A model generated the notes under the pieces. The model did no database searches, was not told where the DNA came from, and worked only from the letters and a program-made list of their open reading frames with translations. Of a DNA stretch of 59,705 nucleotides, positions 46,135 to 55,529 are shown in pieces. The position numbers and the translations under genes are program-made. Location: NCBI GenBank assembly GCA_902543185.1, contig CACBXB010000013.1, positions 1-59,705 on the forward strand. The letters run 5' to 3'. Within the stretch, counting starts at the first letter, position 1; every line of letters begins with the position of its first letter. Source of the DNA: Paracoccaceae bacterium. Lineage in GTDB: Bacteria > Pseudomonadota > Alphaproteobacteria > Rhodobacterales > Rhodobacteraceae.

Positions 46135-46989
46135 ATGGAAAATGATCCGCAGGTTTTAGTTTCAACTGATTGGCTATTTAGCCGATTGTCTGATCCTGAA
46201 ACTCGAATCTTGGACGCCACTTGGTACCTCCCTAATATTGATCGAGATGCAAAGGCTGAATATGATGAATGTCATATTCCACATGCTAGATACTTCGATA
46301 TTGATGATATTTCCGATCATCGTTCTGATTTACCTCATATGGTTCCACCTGTTGAAAAATTTATGTCTAAAGTCAGAAAGCTTGGCGTTGGGGATGGACA
46401 CCAAATTATTATTTATGATTCTCACGGGCTCTTCTCAGCGGCTCGGGTAAGATGGCTATTTAATGTGATGGGCCAAAAGAATGTTGCTGTGCTGGATGGA
46501 GGACTTCCCAAATGGTTAAGGGAGGGAAAACCTGTTGATGCTAATCCATCTCTTATAAGAGATAGGCATATGTTTGTTAAATATCGTGACGAAATGGTAA
46601 AAGATGTGACCCAAGTATCTTTGGCTTCAAAAATAGGTGATTATGAAATTCTTGATGCAAGATCAGCTGGACGGTTCAAAGGAGATGAGCCAGAACCCAG
46701 ACCTGGACTTCGGTCGGGGCATATACCGGGTTCGAAGAATGTTTTTTACGGTGATCTTTTGAATGATGACGGTACTCTTAAATCCCAAAATGAGCTGATC
46801 AATCATTTTAAAGACAAGGATGTAAACTTAGAAAAACCGGCAATAACCACTTGTGGATCCGGTGTGACAGCAGCAATTATAAATTTAGCTCTGGATCGAA
46901 TTGGAAAATCTGACCACTCGCTTTACGACGGCAGTTGGACTGAGTGGGGTATGTATCCAACTGTACCTGTAGAAACGGGGGATACATAA
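46135..46989 (+). CDS. sseA: 3-mercaptopyruvate sulfurtransferase (284 aa)
   Basis: Two rhodanese domains; the active Cys is in TTCGSGVTA, the loop of the mercaptopyruvate-specific subgroup. The N-terminal domain carries ILDATWYLPN and AEYDECHIPHARYFDID. It transfers sulfur from mercaptopyruvate. Its TAA overlaps the next ATG, so it is coupled to the aminotransferase, which can produce mercaptopyruvate from cysteine. Confidence 0.92.
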   Translation: MENDPQVLVSTDWLFSRLSDPETRILDATWYLPNIDRDAKAEYDECHIPHARYFDIDDISDHRSDLPHMVPPVEKFMSKVRKLGVGDGHQIIIYDSHGLFSAARVRWLFNVMGQKNVAVLDGGLPKWLREGKPVDANPSLIRDRHMFVKYRDEMVKDVTQVSLASKIGDYEILDARSAGRFKGDEPEPRPGLRSGHIPGSKNVFYGDLLNDDGTLKSQNELINHFKDKDVNLEKPAITTCGSGVTAAIINLALDRIGKSDHSLYDGSWTEWGMYPTVPVETGDT

Positions 46990-48173
46990 TGTTCAATTCT
47001 TTGCAGCAACAACCTGCAGATAAAATTCTAGCTCTTATGCAGCTTTACAAAGACGATCCTCGGGAAAATAAAATTGATCTTGGCGTTGGTGTTTACAAAG
47101 ACACCTCAGGGCAAACTCCAATAATGGACTCAATTAAAAAAGCTGAATATCTATTGTGGGAAACCCAAGAAACAAAGTCATATGTTGGCTTAACGGGTAC
47201 GCCGGAGTTTTCCGAAGCTATGATCAGTCTCCTCTTGGGAGACAAAATTGACAAAAGTTTGACGGCCTCCGCGGCGACTCCTGGTGGAACTGGAGCCGTG
47301 CGCCAAGCTTTTGAGTTAGGTAAAATGGCAAATCCCAATCTTAGGGTTTTCGTTTCGGACCCGACTTGGCCAAACCATCTATCAATTTTAAAATATCTAG
47401 GTATTCCAGTCGAACTTTACCGATATTTTGACGCTAAGACACGGTCAGTTGATTTTCCTGCCATGATGGCAGATTTAGCTAATGCAAGTGAAGGTGATAT
47501 TATTTTGCTGCATGGTTGTTGCCACAACCCGACGGGCGCGAATTTAAAGGCCCCCGAGTGGGATGCGGTAATTGAACTTTTGCTTAAATCCGGGGCGACG
47601 CCAATGATAGATATTGCCTATCAAGGTTTTGGCGATGGTTTGAAAGAAGACGCTGCTGGAGTTCGAAAGCTTGTGAGCAGTGTGCCAGAAACAATTATAG
47701 CGGCTAGTTGTTCTAAAAATTTTGGTATTTACCGTGAGCGAACAGGTCTTTTAACGGTGGTATCGCATAACAAGGATGCCCGTAATTTAAATCAGTCGAC
47801 ACTTGCTTTTCTAAACCGACAAAATTTTTCTTTTCCCCCAGACCATGGTGCGCGTCTGGTAACGATGGTTTTATCGGATGAAGACCTAAAAAGTAATTGG
47901 ATGGAAGAACTTGAGACGGTCAGGAAGTCGATGCTTTCACTGCGTACGCAATTAGCAAATGAATTAGAGAAATTATCCGGCTCAAATCGATTTGGATTTT
48001 TAGCCGATCATCGTGGCATGTTCTCAAGACTTGGAGCTTCTTCAGAACAAGTAAATGCCTTAAGAGAAAAACATGGTATTTACATGGTAGGTGATAGTCG
48101 ATTGAATATAGCGGGATTGAGCTCTAATACAGTTCCAATACTTGCTAAAGCAATTGTTGATTGTGGAATTTAA
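46989..48173 (+). CDS. Aromatic/aspartate aminotransferase (394 aa)
   Basis: Class I PLP aminotransferase of the AspC/TyrB group: VGVYKDTSG, HGCCHNPTGAN and the PLP-Lys CSKNFGIYRERTG. ATG at 46989 follows from the TAATG overlap with sseA. With SseA it forms a likely cysteine-catabolism pair: aminotransferase converts cysteine to mercaptopyruvate, SseA takes the sulfur. It might also accept cysteate, a C3 sulfonate; this is speculation. Confidence 0.9.
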   Translation: MFNSLQQQPADKILALMQLYKDDPRENKIDLGVGVYKDTSGQTPIMDSIKKAEYLLWETQETKSYVGLTGTPEFSEAMISLLLGDKIDKSLTASAATPGGTGAVRQAFELGKMANPNLRVFVSDPTWPNHLSILKYLGIPVELYRYFDAKTRSVDFPAMMADLANASEGDIILLHGCCHNPTGANLKAPEWDAVIELLLKSGATPMIDIAYQGFGDGLKEDAAGVRKLVSSVPETIIAASCSKNFGIYRERTGLLTVVSHNKDARNLNQSTLAFLNRQNFSFPPDHGARLVTMVLSDEDLKSNWMEELETVRKSMLSLRTQLANELEKLSGSNRFGFLADHRGMFSRLGASSEQVNALREKHGIYMVGDSRLNIAGLSSNTVPILAKAIVDCGI

Positions 48174-48181
48174 ATTAGTTT

Positions 48182-48949
48182 TTAATCTTCATTGAATAGA
48201 CTATCGGCAAGTTGGTTTGCTGCTTCTGTTAAGATGTCTTTACGAGCCAAAGCATTTTCTATTGATATTCTCTGTGTAGGTCCATGAAATGCAAGTGCAG
48301 CAGCAAATCGTCCACGATTATCCTTCACGGGCACAGCAATTGCCACCATACCATCCATAAATTCCTCTTGATCTAAAGCATAACCTTGTTTTGAAACTTT
48401 CTTTAGTTCTGAAAGTAAAGTTTCTTGTCTTACATGCGTTCTTTTGGTGTGTGCTTTCAAATCCATTGCCTCTATCATAGCCTTTCTTTTCTTTGGAGCT
48501 AAACTGGCTAAAAAGCATTTGCCGCTGGCAGTGCAATGAAATGGCACGTTGGTGCCTATCGGAAGTTGGATTCTGAAAGCCCAGTCGGTTTCAACACGGT
48601 CAATGTAGTTCATTCCAGAAGCTTCTGGTATCACGAAGTTAACTGTCTCTTTTACTTTATTTGAAATATTCAACAGAATCTGACGACGTGCTATATGATC
48701 ACGGGAGTTATATAATAATCCCATACCCAAGTCTCTTAATCGTCGTGCCGGCTGATAACGTTTAGTATGGCCAACTCTTGTTAGAAAACCATTCTCTTCC
48801 AAGGTGCTACACAACCTATGCACCGTTTGTTTTGGTAATCGTAGAGAATCGTTAATTTCAGTGGCTGTCATAGCTCGATTTTTTTTGCCTAATACCTCTA
48901 AAATTAGGAGTGTTCTTAAATTTGTCGCTATCCTTTCTATCTCCGTCAT
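48182..48949 (-). CDS. IclR-family regulator of the DHPS operon (255 aa)
   Basis: The N-terminal winged helix (AMTATEINDSLRLPKQTVHRL) and effector domain (GTNVPFHCTASGKCFLASL, YALDQEEFMDGMVAIAVPV) are typical. ATG at 48949 follows GGAG. It diverges from the DHPS genes with about 100 bases between starts and is likely their regulator, sensing DHPS, sulfolactate or a related compound. Confidence 0.88.
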   Translation of the reverse strand: MTEIERIATNLRTLLILEVLGKKNRAMTATEINDSLRLPKQTVHRLCSTLEENGFLTRVGHTKRYQPARRLRDLGMGLLYNSRDHIARRQILLNISNKVKETVNFVIPEASGMNYIDRVETDWAFRIQLPIGTNVPFHCTASGKCFLASLAPKKRKAMIEAMDLKAHTKRTHVRQETLLSELKKVSKQGYALDQEEFMDGMVAIAVPVKDNRGRFAAALAFHGPTQRISIENALARKDILTEAANQLADSLFNED

Positions 48950-48969
48950 AACACTCCCCAAATAAAACT

Positions 48970-49011
48970 ATTGCGTTCTAATAAATTAACTGTAACGTAT
49001 TAATTTGCAAT
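48970..49011. promoter_or_regulatory. Divergent operator-like inverted repeats
   Basis: In the gap between the IclR and GMC genes, arms ATTGC (48970) and GCAAT (49007) enclose AAATTA (48983) and TAATTT (49001). The two inverted repeats are not centred on the same point. This is the most likely region for IclR binding, but the exact site cannot be read with confidence. Confidence 0.35.
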
Positions 49012-49053
49012 AATCGAGAAAAAAAGTCTCATTTTTTGATATTGGGTGGATTA

Positions 49054-50649
49054 ATGGAGTTTGATTACGTTGTCGTGGGCGCTGGATCTGCTGGCTGTGC
49101 AGTTGCAAATCGTTTATCGCAATGCGGAAATTATCTTGTTGCTCTAATTGAAGCTGGTCCTTCGGACAGCAGTCCGTGGATACATGTCCCTGTTGGATAT
49201 TTTCGAACAATGGGCAATCCAAAATCCGACTGGTGTTACGAAACCCAACCAGACAAAGGAATTGCAGGTAGATCCATTCCTTGGCCTAGAGGACGAGTTA
49301 TGGGAGGATCTAGCTCGATTAACGGTCTTCTTTACGTTCGAGGTCAGCCGCGGGATTTTGACATCTGGTCTCAACTTGGGTGTACTGGCTGGTCTTGGGA
49401 TGAAGTTTTACCATATTTCAAGCGTTCAGAAACTTGGGAAGGTATTGATGAAACTGGATTGAGGGGAAAAGATGGTCCTCTTTCTGTACAATCTTCTCGA
49501 CTGAAACGGGATATTGTAGACCACTGGGTCGATGCTGCTATTAGAGCGGGCTATAAACGCAATTATGATTATAATGGCTCCACACAAGAAGGAGTGGGTC
49601 ACTTTCAGTTGACTATGAAAGGTGGTCGTAGGTGTTCGTCAGCAGTGGCATATATAAAGCCGATAAAAAGTAGAAAAAACTTAAGAATTATTACAAACGC
49701 CCATACAAAAAAAGTTAATATTGTCCATGGTAGAGCAACATCTGTCGACATAGTCATAAAAAATGAGTTGAATACGATTTCAGCAAGAAGAGAAATTATA
49801 ATTTGTGCTGGTTCAATAGGTTCGCCGCAAATTCTTATGCTTTCTGGAATTGGTCCTGGGGAAGATCTCAAAAAATTGGGAATAGAGGTCGTAAGTGATT
49901 TGGAGGGCGTTGGTAAAAACTTACAAGATCACCTTCAGGCGCGGCCGGTGTTTAAAACTGATCTATCTACCATAAATACTGAAACCAGTAATTATGTTAA
50001 AAAGGCTCTTATAGGGCTTCAGTATATACTAACTCAGCGAGGCCCCATGACTATGGCTGCAAGCTTGGGAACAGGTTTTCTTAAAACTGAAGATCATTTG
50101 GAGACACCAGATATTCAATTTCATATTCAGCCATTCAGTGCTGATATGCCTTCTAAAGGTGCGCATACTTTTTCTGCATTCACTGCTTCTGTTTTACAAT
50201 TAAGACCAGAAAGCACAGGGTATTTAAAGTTAAAGTCTCCAAACTATTTGGACCATCCTGAAATCCATCCGAATTATTTAGCAACAGCTACGGACTGTAA
50301 AACTATTGTAAAAGGAGTTCAGATGGCTCGTAAGATTGCGCAGTATGAGCCATTGAAGAACCATGTCTCAGAGGAGTATGCTCCAGGTTCGGAAGTGCCT
50401 CTGGATGATGAAGAAACAACGCTGGACTGGGTTCGAAAGACAGCTGTTACCATCTACCATCCAACGGGTACATGTAAAATGGGAACCGATGAAACGTCGG
50501 TGGTTTCACCAATATTGAAAGTACGAGGTGTGGAAGGTTTGCGTGTTGCTGATGCCTCAATCATGCCCAAAATTACGAGCGGCAATACAAATGCTCCAGC
50601 CATAATGATTGGTGAAAAAGCAAGTGATTTAATTTTGAAGGAAGCTTAA
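49054..50649 (+). CDS. GMC-type FAD oxidoreductase, choline-dehydrogenase-like (531 aa)
   Basis: The N-terminal FAD-binding motif is VVVGAGSAGCAVANRL. GRVMGGSSSINGLLYVRG and the C-terminal YHPTGTCKMG and NTNAPAIMIGEKA are GMC signatures with the active-site His. It oxidises primary alcohols to aldehydes in related enzymes. It is the first gene of the DHPS operon although no GMC enzyme is required in the known pathway. It could oxidise DHPS, another sulfonated alcohol, or choline. Confidence 0.9.
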   Translation: MEFDYVVVGAGSAGCAVANRLSQCGNYLVALIEAGPSDSSPWIHVPVGYFRTMGNPKSDWCYETQPDKGIAGRSIPWPRGRVMGGSSSINGLLYVRGQPRDFDIWSQLGCTGWSWDEVLPYFKRSETWEGIDETGLRGKDGPLSVQSSRLKRDIVDHWVDAAIRAGYKRNYDYNGSTQEGVGHFQLTMKGGRRCSSAVAYIKPIKSRKNLRIITNAHTKKVNIVHGRATSVDIVIKNELNTISARREIIICAGSIGSPQILMLSGIGPGEDLKKLGIEVVSDLEGVGKNLQDHLQARPVFKTDLSTINTETSNYVKKALIGLQYILTQRGPMTMAASLGTGFLKTEDHLETPDIQFHIQPFSADMPSKGAHTFSAFTASVLQLRPESTGYLKLKSPNYLDHPEIHPNYLATATDCKTIVKGVQMARKIAQYEPLKNHVSEEYAPGSEVPLDDEETTLDWVRKTAVTIYHPTGTCKMGTDETSVVSPILKVRGVEGLRVADASIMPKITSGNTNAPAIMIGEKASDLILKEA

Positions 50650-50768
50650 CAGCTGATGTCTTAATTAGAATAAGGGTGCAAAAAGCATCTTTAAATAAAG
50701 GTCAAGAAAAGTCTCCGGCTTGGCTATTATTTTTAAACCAGGAGGCGGTGAACTATAGGAGGAGATTC

Positions 50769-51863
50769 ATGTTCAATTTCAAAATTTTAACTGCATGGGC
50801 TACATCCCTTGCTCTCTTGGCGTCGGCAGCAATGTCCGAAACCGTTATTCGTATTCAATCTGTTCTTGGAAACTCGACAGATGAAGTGCGAATGGTTGAG
50901 GCGTTTGCAAAAGATGTCTTGGAGTTAACTGGCGGTTCGGTAAAAATTGAGATCTTACCAGCTGGTGCGGTGGTTGGCCCACGTGATATTATGGATGCTG
51001 TCGATGCTGGCCTTGTTGAAGCAGGTTTTGCTTGGACACACTATTGGGGTGGTAAGCACCCTGCAGCTAACCTATTCGGTGCACCAATTGCGGGTGCTGG
51101 CGTCGGTATGGACGCAATGGCATTTTTATCTTGGTTCCAGTACGGTGGTGGTAAAGAACTTTATGACCGTCTTTGGGATGAAATGGGCGTTAACGTAAAA
51201 GGTTTTATGTTGCAGCCAGTTGGCCCAGAAGCTTTGGGTTGGTTTCCAGAAAAAATCGAGTCTATGGATGATTTCCGTAAGCTTCGTTTCCGCGCACCTC
51301 CTGGTATGGTTGGAAAAGCCTATAATGAGATTGGTGTTGCGGCTGTTGCAATGGGTGGTGGTGACATTTTGCCAGCACTTGAAAAAGGTGCAATTGATGC
51401 GGCTGAGTGGTGCTGTCCTAAGCCAGACTCTGTTTTTGGTTTTCAGAAAGTACTTAAGCATTACTACCTACAAGGCTTACACCAAGTTGTTGTGAACGCT
51501 GATCTATACATTAACGGAGATGTTTATGACAGTCTTTCAGCGACTGAAAAGAAGGCTTTGGAAGTTGCAGCAAATGCGTCTTTGTCTAAGTCAATGTCTT
51601 ATCGTATTTATGAAAATGGAAAATCTCTGAAAGATTTAACAGAAAACCATGGCGTCATCTTAGAAGACACTCCTGCTGATTACTTTACAGAATATATGGC
51701 TGCCGCCAAAAAGCTTCTTGAAGAAGCAGCAGCAGAAAATGAATTTTTTGCTGAAGTATGGCAATCACAAAAAGATTTTGCCGATATAGCTGTTCCTTTT
51801 TGGGCGGGTGCTCAAGCATCAAATGCTGGGTTAGGTAAAGCACATGCTGATACTTTAAAGTAG
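50769..51863 (+). CDS. TRAP transporter substrate-binding protein (364 aa)
   Basis: DctP-type periplasmic protein. The signal peptide ends near ASAAMSE; the mature protein includes RFRAPPGMVG with the ligand-carboxylate Arg region and GALEKGAIDAAEW-like segment (ALEKGAIDAAEWCCP). ATG at 50769 follows AGGAGG. The protein presumably binds DHPS outside the membrane. A terminator-like hairpin follows, so it would be made in excess over the permease. Confidence 0.92.
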   Translation: MFNFKILTAWATSLALLASAAMSETVIRIQSVLGNSTDEVRMVEAFAKDVLELTGGSVKIEILPAGAVVGPRDIMDAVDAGLVEAGFAWTHYWGGKHPAANLFGAPIAGAGVGMDAMAFLSWFQYGGGKELYDRLWDEMGVNVKGFMLQPVGPEALGWFPEKIESMDDFRKLRFRAPPGMVGKAYNEIGVAAVAMGGGDILPALEKGAIDAAEWCCPKPDSVFGFQKVLKHYYLQGLHQVVVNADLYINGDVYDSLSATEKKALEVAANASLSKSMSYRIYENGKSLKDLTENHGVILEDTPADYFTEYMAAAKKLLEEAAAENEFFAEVWQSQKDFADIAVPFWAGAQASNAGLGKAHADTLK

Positions 51864-51878
51864 AATTCTTAAATTTGT

Positions 51879-51910
51879 CGTGGAGCCTGTTGGCTCCACG
51901 ATTTTTCTTT
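51879..51910 (+). terminator. Intra-operon terminator or attenuator hairpin
   Basis: Perfect 9-base stem CGTGGAGCC / GGCTCCACG with TGTT loop, followed by ATTTTTCTTT. It lies between the binding-protein gene and the permease gene, a usual place for partial termination in TRAP operons. Confidence 0.85.
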
Positions 51911-51979
51911 ATCAAAAAAGTGCTTTAAGCTCTTTTTTAATGAGGAAAGTCTTTCTTAACAAAAAGGAAGAATATCAAA

Positions 51980-54457
51980 ATGGGGGATCCAGACATGGCG
52001 GAGCAACAGGTACCAGACGATTTGGAAACCGCGGATGAGCTGATTGCTGAGCGTCGAACAGACAGACCCGGAGAAACACCTGATGATATGACGCCTTGGC
52101 AAAAGCCAATAACTGGTTGTATCGATCTCTTGAACAATTTTGCCGGTAAGGCGCTTTGTCTTCTAATGATTCCTCTAATTGGTGTGGTTGTGTTTGAAGT
52201 CATTTCTAGAAATGCTTTTGGAATAATGGCTAGTTACGATTGGGACGAAACAGCCCGCGCTTTAGGCCTAGGGCCAACGATGTTTGCTTACGATATTAGC
52301 CGAATGATTGCTGGAGTTTTATTTATGGGCGCGGCCGGTTATGGTCTGATGAGGGGTGTCCACATTCGTGCTGATTTTCTCTATCGCAATTGGAGTGATA
52401 AAACGCAGGCGACTGTAGACGCTGTTCTTTATATGGCTTTTTTCATACCATCTATGTTGTTTTTTACGGTTATCGCGGCACAGTATTGGGAGCTTGCTTA
52501 TCGAACTGGTGAAACTGCGTTTGATAGCCCTTGGGAGCCTTTATTGTGGCCAGCTAGATTGGCTATGCCAGTCGGTGGTTTGCTTCTTATGCTTCAAGGT
52601 TTTCCAGAGCTATTCAGAGCATTTCATAAAATGGGCAAGGAGCGAGAACGATATTTTGTCATGGCTCTACCACTTTACTTAATCGCTCTTGTTTGGCTGG
52701 CGATGGCTGTTTTTCTTCCGGATATGACACCTGGTGGGGAGGCTTTCACCGATCTTATGTCATCACGGCCAGGGCTTTCTAAGCCAACGATTGGTCTGAT
52801 TATGTTGGCAGCGATGATATTCGTCATTTTTATTGGTTTTCCGATATCATTCACACTCATCTTTTTAGCCTTTATCTTTGGAATTTGGGGATCCAATTTC
52901 AAATTAACTACATTGCTTATGACCCTGAACACGAATTCGACAATGTTGAACGATCAATTGATGGCAGTACCGTTATTTATCCTTATGGGTATTGTTATGG
53001 AAGCCGCAGGACTAATGGAGCGGCTTTTTGCATCAATTCAGATGATTATGGCGCGCGTTAGAGGATCCCTTTACATTGCTGTTTTGATCGTATCCACGAT
53101 ATTTGCTGCAGCAACAGGCATTGTTGGAGCGTCTGTTACGCTTTTAGGGATTATGGCCGGAGCAACCATGACCCGTTCAGGTTACAATGTTCAATTGGCG
53201 GCGGGTACTATAACCGCTGGAGGTACTTTGGGTATCCTTATACCTCCATCAATAATGCTAATAGTTATGGGCCCAGTACTTGAAGTTTCTACACTAGATT
53301 TGTTTCGCGGTGCGTTTATTCCTGGAGCATTGCTTGCATCGCTTTATTTATTTTATACTTTGGGAAGATGTTGGCTCAATCCAGAGTTAGGCCCAGTGCT
53401 GTCCGAAGAGGATCAGCCTAAAACCTCTGACTACTATGGAGCTGAAATTGCATTAATTTCTTTGGGTGTGCTTACAATATGCCGTGTTTTTGGGTTGGGA
53501 ATTAGCGGCGCTTTCGCTAGCTTTATTCCTTTTAGCGGTTTGTTAGTTCTGGCTGCAACAATACTGATTGCCTTTCGCGCCTACAGAAATTTAAAAACTC
53601 TTCGCTTAGCAATCCCATTAGCGGTTTTGTTTCATCTTTATTGTCTGATGACGGCATGGGGCGACAGTATTCCTTGGGTTTCTCTCGTCTTATTTTTGTT
53701 TTCTATATTTCTCACTATTTTAAGTTTAGTTATTTACAGAAAAGATGCTTCTGGAAGGTTTGAGTTCTCGGAGTTATGGGATGAATTTTTTGCGGGTTTA
53801 ATGCCCCCAACAATTTTGATTTCATTTGCTTTGGGTTCAATATTACTGGGTTTTGCCACACCAGCAGAAGCGGCAGCTATGGGTGCTTTTGGAGCAATTC
53901 TCTTATCGCTAGGATATGGAAAATTCACAATTCCCGGTTTCTTTGATAACTTGATCAAATCTTTAGAGATAACGGTGCTGATCATGTTTCTTGTGGCAGC
54001 ATCAAACTTCTTTGGTGCGGAGTTTTCATCTCTGGGCACCCCTAAGATGATGACCGAGATGATGCTTCAATTAGAATTGTCTCCATACTTGATTTTAATA
54101 ATGTTAATGGCATTGATTTTTCTTCTAGGATGGCCGCTTGAGTGGGTACCAATTGTATTGATCGTTGTTCCTATACTATTACCGACTGTAGCTGCTTTAG
54201 ATGTGCACGGCTTGAACCCTTATGATTTAATGGTTTGGTTTGGCATACTGGTGGCTGTAAACCTTCAGACAGCTTGGTTATCTCCACCGGTGGCTTTATC
54301 TGCATACTTTTTGAAAGGTGTTGTGCCAAACTGGGACTTGAAAGATATTTATTTTGGTATGATGCAATTTATGTTGATCCAACTCATAGGGTTGATACTA
54401 ATTTTTATCTTTCCACAGATTGTACTCTGGTTACCAAACCAAGTCTTTGGGCAATAA
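51980..54457 (+). CDS. Fused TRAP permease (DctQ-DctM) with extra insert (825 aa)
   Basis: Residues 1-220 form the small Q subunit with four membrane helices; the M subunit follows, with APLFILMGIVME-like (VPLFILMGIVMEAAG), GGTLGILIPPSI, and LGFATPAEAAAMGAF as conserved segments. About 130 residues with extra membrane helices are inserted between the two halves of M (around 455-590), after RGAFIPGALL. Standard DctM is about 430 residues. ATG follows AAGGA. It uses the sodium gradient to import the ligand of the binding protein. Confidence 0.9.
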   Translation: MGDPDMAEQQVPDDLETADELIAERRTDRPGETPDDMTPWQKPITGCIDLLNNFAGKALCLLMIPLIGVVVFEVISRNAFGIMASYDWDETARALGLGPTMFAYDISRMIAGVLFMGAAGYGLMRGVHIRADFLYRNWSDKTQATVDAVLYMAFFIPSMLFFTVIAAQYWELAYRTGETAFDSPWEPLLWPARLAMPVGGLLLMLQGFPELFRAFHKMGKERERYFVMALPLYLIALVWLAMAVFLPDMTPGGEAFTDLMSSRPGLSKPTIGLIMLAAMIFVIFIGFPISFTLIFLAFIFGIWGSNFKLTTLLMTLNTNSTMLNDQLMAVPLFILMGIVMEAAGLMERLFASIQMIMARVRGSLYIAVLIVSTIFAAATGIVGASVTLLGIMAGATMTRSGYNVQLAAGTITAGGTLGILIPPSIMLIVMGPVLEVSTLDLFRGAFIPGALLASLYLFYTLGRCWLNPELGPVLSEEDQPKTSDYYGAEIALISLGVLTICRVFGLGISGAFASFIPFSGLLVLAATILIAFRAYRNLKTLRLAIPLAVLFHLYCLMTAWGDSIPWVSLVLFLFSIFLTILSLVIYRKDASGRFEFSELWDEFFAGLMPPTILISFALGSILLGFATPAEAAAMGAFGAILLSLGYGKFTIPGFFDNLIKSLEITVLIMFLVAASNFFGAEFSSLGTPKMMTEMMLQLELSPYLILIMLMALIFLLGWPLEWVPIVLIVVPILLPTVAALDVHGLNPYDLMVWFGILVAVNLQTAWLSPPVALSAYFLKGVVPNWDLKDIYFGMMQFMLIQLIGLILIFIFPQIVLWLPNQVFGQ

Positions 54458-54461
54458 ACTT

Positions 54462-55514
54462 ATGTCTCAAAATAGATCAGTAGTTTCCTATCTTAAGTGG
54501 CCATTGGTCGTGACCTTTGTTGGCCTAGTTTTGTCAGCTTGGTTAGGGTGGGAAACAGAAAAAACACTGAGTGCAGTCTTTTCATTTTTGCTAGTGGGAA
54601 CAGTTTTGGCCGCACTCGAAATTGCTCTATCTTTTGATAATGCAATAGTGAATGCCAATAAGTTAGTTGAGATGACCCCAGTTTGGAGACAGAGGTTCTT
54701 AACTTGGGGCATACTAATTGCAGTTTTTGGGATGCGTATAGTTTTCCCCGTTGCGATTGTCGCGACTTTCGCTTGGATAAATCCCTTTGCGGCGATACAC
54801 TTGGCGCTTTCAGAACCCGATGAGTACTCTCACATTATTCATCAGTCACACAGCTCAATTGCAGCTTTCGGTGGAACATTTTTAATAATGGTATCGCTTA
54901 AGTTTTTTATAGATGAGGATAAATCTGTTGATTGGATTGTTGGTTTAGAAAAACACCTAAGAAAGTGGGGGTCAATAAGAGGCTTCGAAATTGCTTTTGT
55001 TTTGTTGATTATTGCATTCATGTCGCAGGTGGTTAATGAAACCCAGCAGGCATCATTTCTTCTTTCTGCCATTTCTGGTTTGTTGGTCTTTACTCTTGTA
55101 GATGGACTAGGAAGTTTTCTTGATGACTATTCAAATAGTGCAACAAATTTAGGTGCTCGAGGTGGTCTAGGAGCATTTTTATACTTAGAAGTACTTGACG
55201 CCAGTTTTTCATTTGATGGTGTCATTGGAGCTTTTGCATTAACAACAAATATTATTTTAATAGCCATAGGTCTTGGAATTGGCGCGATGTATGTCCGCGC
55301 TATGACTATTATGTTGGTTGAAAAAGGAACACTACAGCAGTTTCGATATCTTGAGCATGGTGCTTTTTATTCAATTTTCGCCCTTTCCATAATTATGTTC
55401 GCCCAGTCTATCATTGAAGTTCCTGAAACTATCACTGGAGCCATTGGAGCAATAATCATCGGATTATCTCTGTATTCATCCGTTCGCTATAACAATCAAG
55501 AGCAGTCGCTCTAA
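54462..55514 (+). CDS. DUF475 / TerC-like membrane protein (350 aa)
   Basis: A polytopic membrane protein of about 8-9 helices. ALEIALSFDNAIVNA and a symmetrical LDASFSFDGVIGAF carry the acidic SFDNA / SFDG motifs of the TerC-related family, whose members export metals such as manganese. ATG at 54462 is 5 bases after the permease stop. Being inside the DHPS operon it might carry away sulfite, the pathway's toxic product, or supply metal; both are speculation. Confidence 0.88.
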   Translation: MSQNRSVVSYLKWPLVVTFVGLVLSAWLGWETEKTLSAVFSFLLVGTVLAALEIALSFDNAIVNANKLVEMTPVWRQRFLTWGILIAVFGMRIVFPVAIVATFAWINPFAAIHLALSEPDEYSHIIHQSHSSIAAFGGTFLIMVSLKFFIDEDKSVDWIVGLEKHLRKWGSIRGFEIAFVLLIIAFMSQVVNETQQASFLLSAISGLLVFTLVDGLGSFLDDYSNSATNLGARGGLGAFLYLEVLDASFSFDGVIGAFALTTNIILIAIGLGIGAMYVRAMTIMLVEKGTLQQFRYLEHGAFYSIFALSIIMFAQSIIEVPETITGAIGAIIIGLSLYSSVRYNNQEQSL

Positions 55515-55529
55515 ACAGGAGACACAAAT

